From Endomicrobium sp. (lineage in GTDB: Bacteria > Elusimicrobiota > Endomicrobiia > Endomicrobiales > Endomicrobiaceae): DNA of 6,537 nucleotides. Position numbers and translations under genes: made by a program. The notes beneath the pieces are model-generated. The model was not told the DNA's origin. It saw only the letters and a program-made list of their open reading frames with translations, and searched no databases. Positions 5,985 through 6,537 of the stretch are shown here, one piece after another (positions within the stretch are counted from its first letter, which is position 1; each line of letters opens with the position of its first letter). The DNA is taken from positions 1-6,537 of the forward strand of contig JAISRM010000279.1 of assembly GCA_031273645.1 (NCBI GenBank). Direction: 5' to 3'.

Positions 5985-6537
5985 ATGAAACGTATTTTAG
6001 CTTTAGCCGCATCTTTAGCAGTATTTGCAACAAGTTCATTTGCGGCAGACGGTTTGTCTTTATCAAACGTAAAACTTTTCGGCGAAGGCTCGATTTATGC
6101 CGTTTACGACGGCAAAGGCAACGGAGGTATTCAAAGCGACGTTTTGCTCGGATTATCTGTTGCGGCTTATGAAAATGTTAAATTATCGTTAGCGGCGGGT
6201 TATGTCGGAACTTGGGGAGAAAACGGGATTACGGGCGGAGAACTCGACAATAGCTCAAACAGCGGTTATATAAATAAAATCAAAATTGTTTTGGCAAACA
6301 TTGAAATCAGCAAATTATTCGGAGTTGACAGCCTTAGCGCAGTAATAGGCCGCCAATTTTACGGAAAAGAAGACAGCACGGCAGTTTATTTTGGAGTAAG
6401 GCGTTATCAGGATCTTACCGACACTCTTATTACTTCTGCAGACGCTCTTTCGTTAAATTATAACAAGGACAATATTGAAGCGTCGGCAATTTATGCGTCT
6501 TTAGACACTGCCCCGACAAGAAATGTTTTAGTGGGAG
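5985..6537 (+). CDS. Exported beta-barrel (porin-like) outer-membrane protein, 3' end off window
   Basis: The first 184 codons are open with no stop and run off the right edge. The N-terminus is a textbook Sec signal peptide: MKR, a hydrophobic Leu/Ala run, then SSFA with cleavage expected after residue 20 or 21. The mature part has alternating polar/hydrophobic strands separated by Gly/Asn/Asp-rich turns, for example around residues 26-41, 48-73, 90-122 and 128-135, as in outer-membrane beta-barrels. The segment AVIGRQFYGKEDSTAVYFG (about 115-133) resembles the 'GRQ.YG' strand-turn seen in porin-like proteins. No cysteine lipobox is present. It has its own extended -10 promoter and a strong ribosome site, which suits an abundant surface protein. 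It is divergent from argG, and the only sign of co-regulation is the shared promoter dyad. The exact porin family and substrate cannot be named from this fragment. Confidence 0.85.
   Translation, partial: MKRILALAASLAVFATSSFAADGLSLSNVKLFGEGSIYAVYDGKGNGGIQSDVLLGLSVAAYENVKLSLAAGYVGTWGENGITGGELDNSSNSGYINKIKIVLANIEISKLFGVDSLSAVIGRQFYGKEDSTAVYFGVRRYQDLTDTLITSADALSLNYNKDNIEASAIYASLDTAPTRNVLVG

Noticed and set aside
5801..6172. A plus-strand open frame of 123 codons covering the intergenic region and the start of the porin-like gene
   Set aside because: It crosses both promoters, has no ribosome site, and overlaps the strongly supported signal-peptide gene in another frame. Its Cys/Arg/Phe-rich translation looks like a shadow.

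Overview
The window reads as chromosomal DNA from an AT-rich, Gram-negative (diderm) bacterium. Four of its six genes encode proteins with N-terminal export signals, and two of these look like outer-membrane proteins (a TolC-family channel and a beta-barrel porin-like protein). Codon choice, Lys/Ile/Asn-rich proteins and the style of the porin-like protein remind me of Elusimicrobiota (Endomicrobium-like), but that is a weak inference and no marker here proves it. There is no sign of mobile DNA, RNA genes or CRISPR.

Minus strand, 5779 down to 25: five tightly packed genes in the order argG, argH, TolC-family outer-membrane factor, signal-peptide-bearing patatin-like phospholipase, exported TPR protein. 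The junctions are a 30-nt gap, a 4-nt ATGA overlap, a 13-nt gap and an 8-nt overlap. A good promoter lies only upstream of argG and a hairpin follows the last gene at the window edge, so one transcript is likely. argG and argH catalyse the last two steps of arginine synthesis (citrulline + aspartate to argininosuccinate, then to arginine + fumarate). The three downstream genes are envelope proteins with no obvious metabolic link to arginine. The overlapping junctions suggest translational coupling.

Intergenic region 5780-5984: 205 bp between divergent genes, with two face-away sigma70-type promoters. Both use the palindrome TTGCAA as -35 and a TGG-extended -10. A 7-bp inverted repeat (TTGCAAA...TTTGCAA) spans the two -35 boxes, with a nested GCAAAT-N7-ATTTGC dyad. 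This is a candidate shared operator or simply shared promoter logic.

Plus strand, 5985 to the right edge: the first 184 codons of an exported beta-barrel-like outer-membrane protein, cut off by the window end.

I see no clear previously undescribed system. The points that deserve a second look are the arginine/envelope operon itself, an ArgH that lacks the family's N-terminal LWGGRF segment, a TolC-family protein with an unusually short second helical hairpin, and the divergent promoter dyad.
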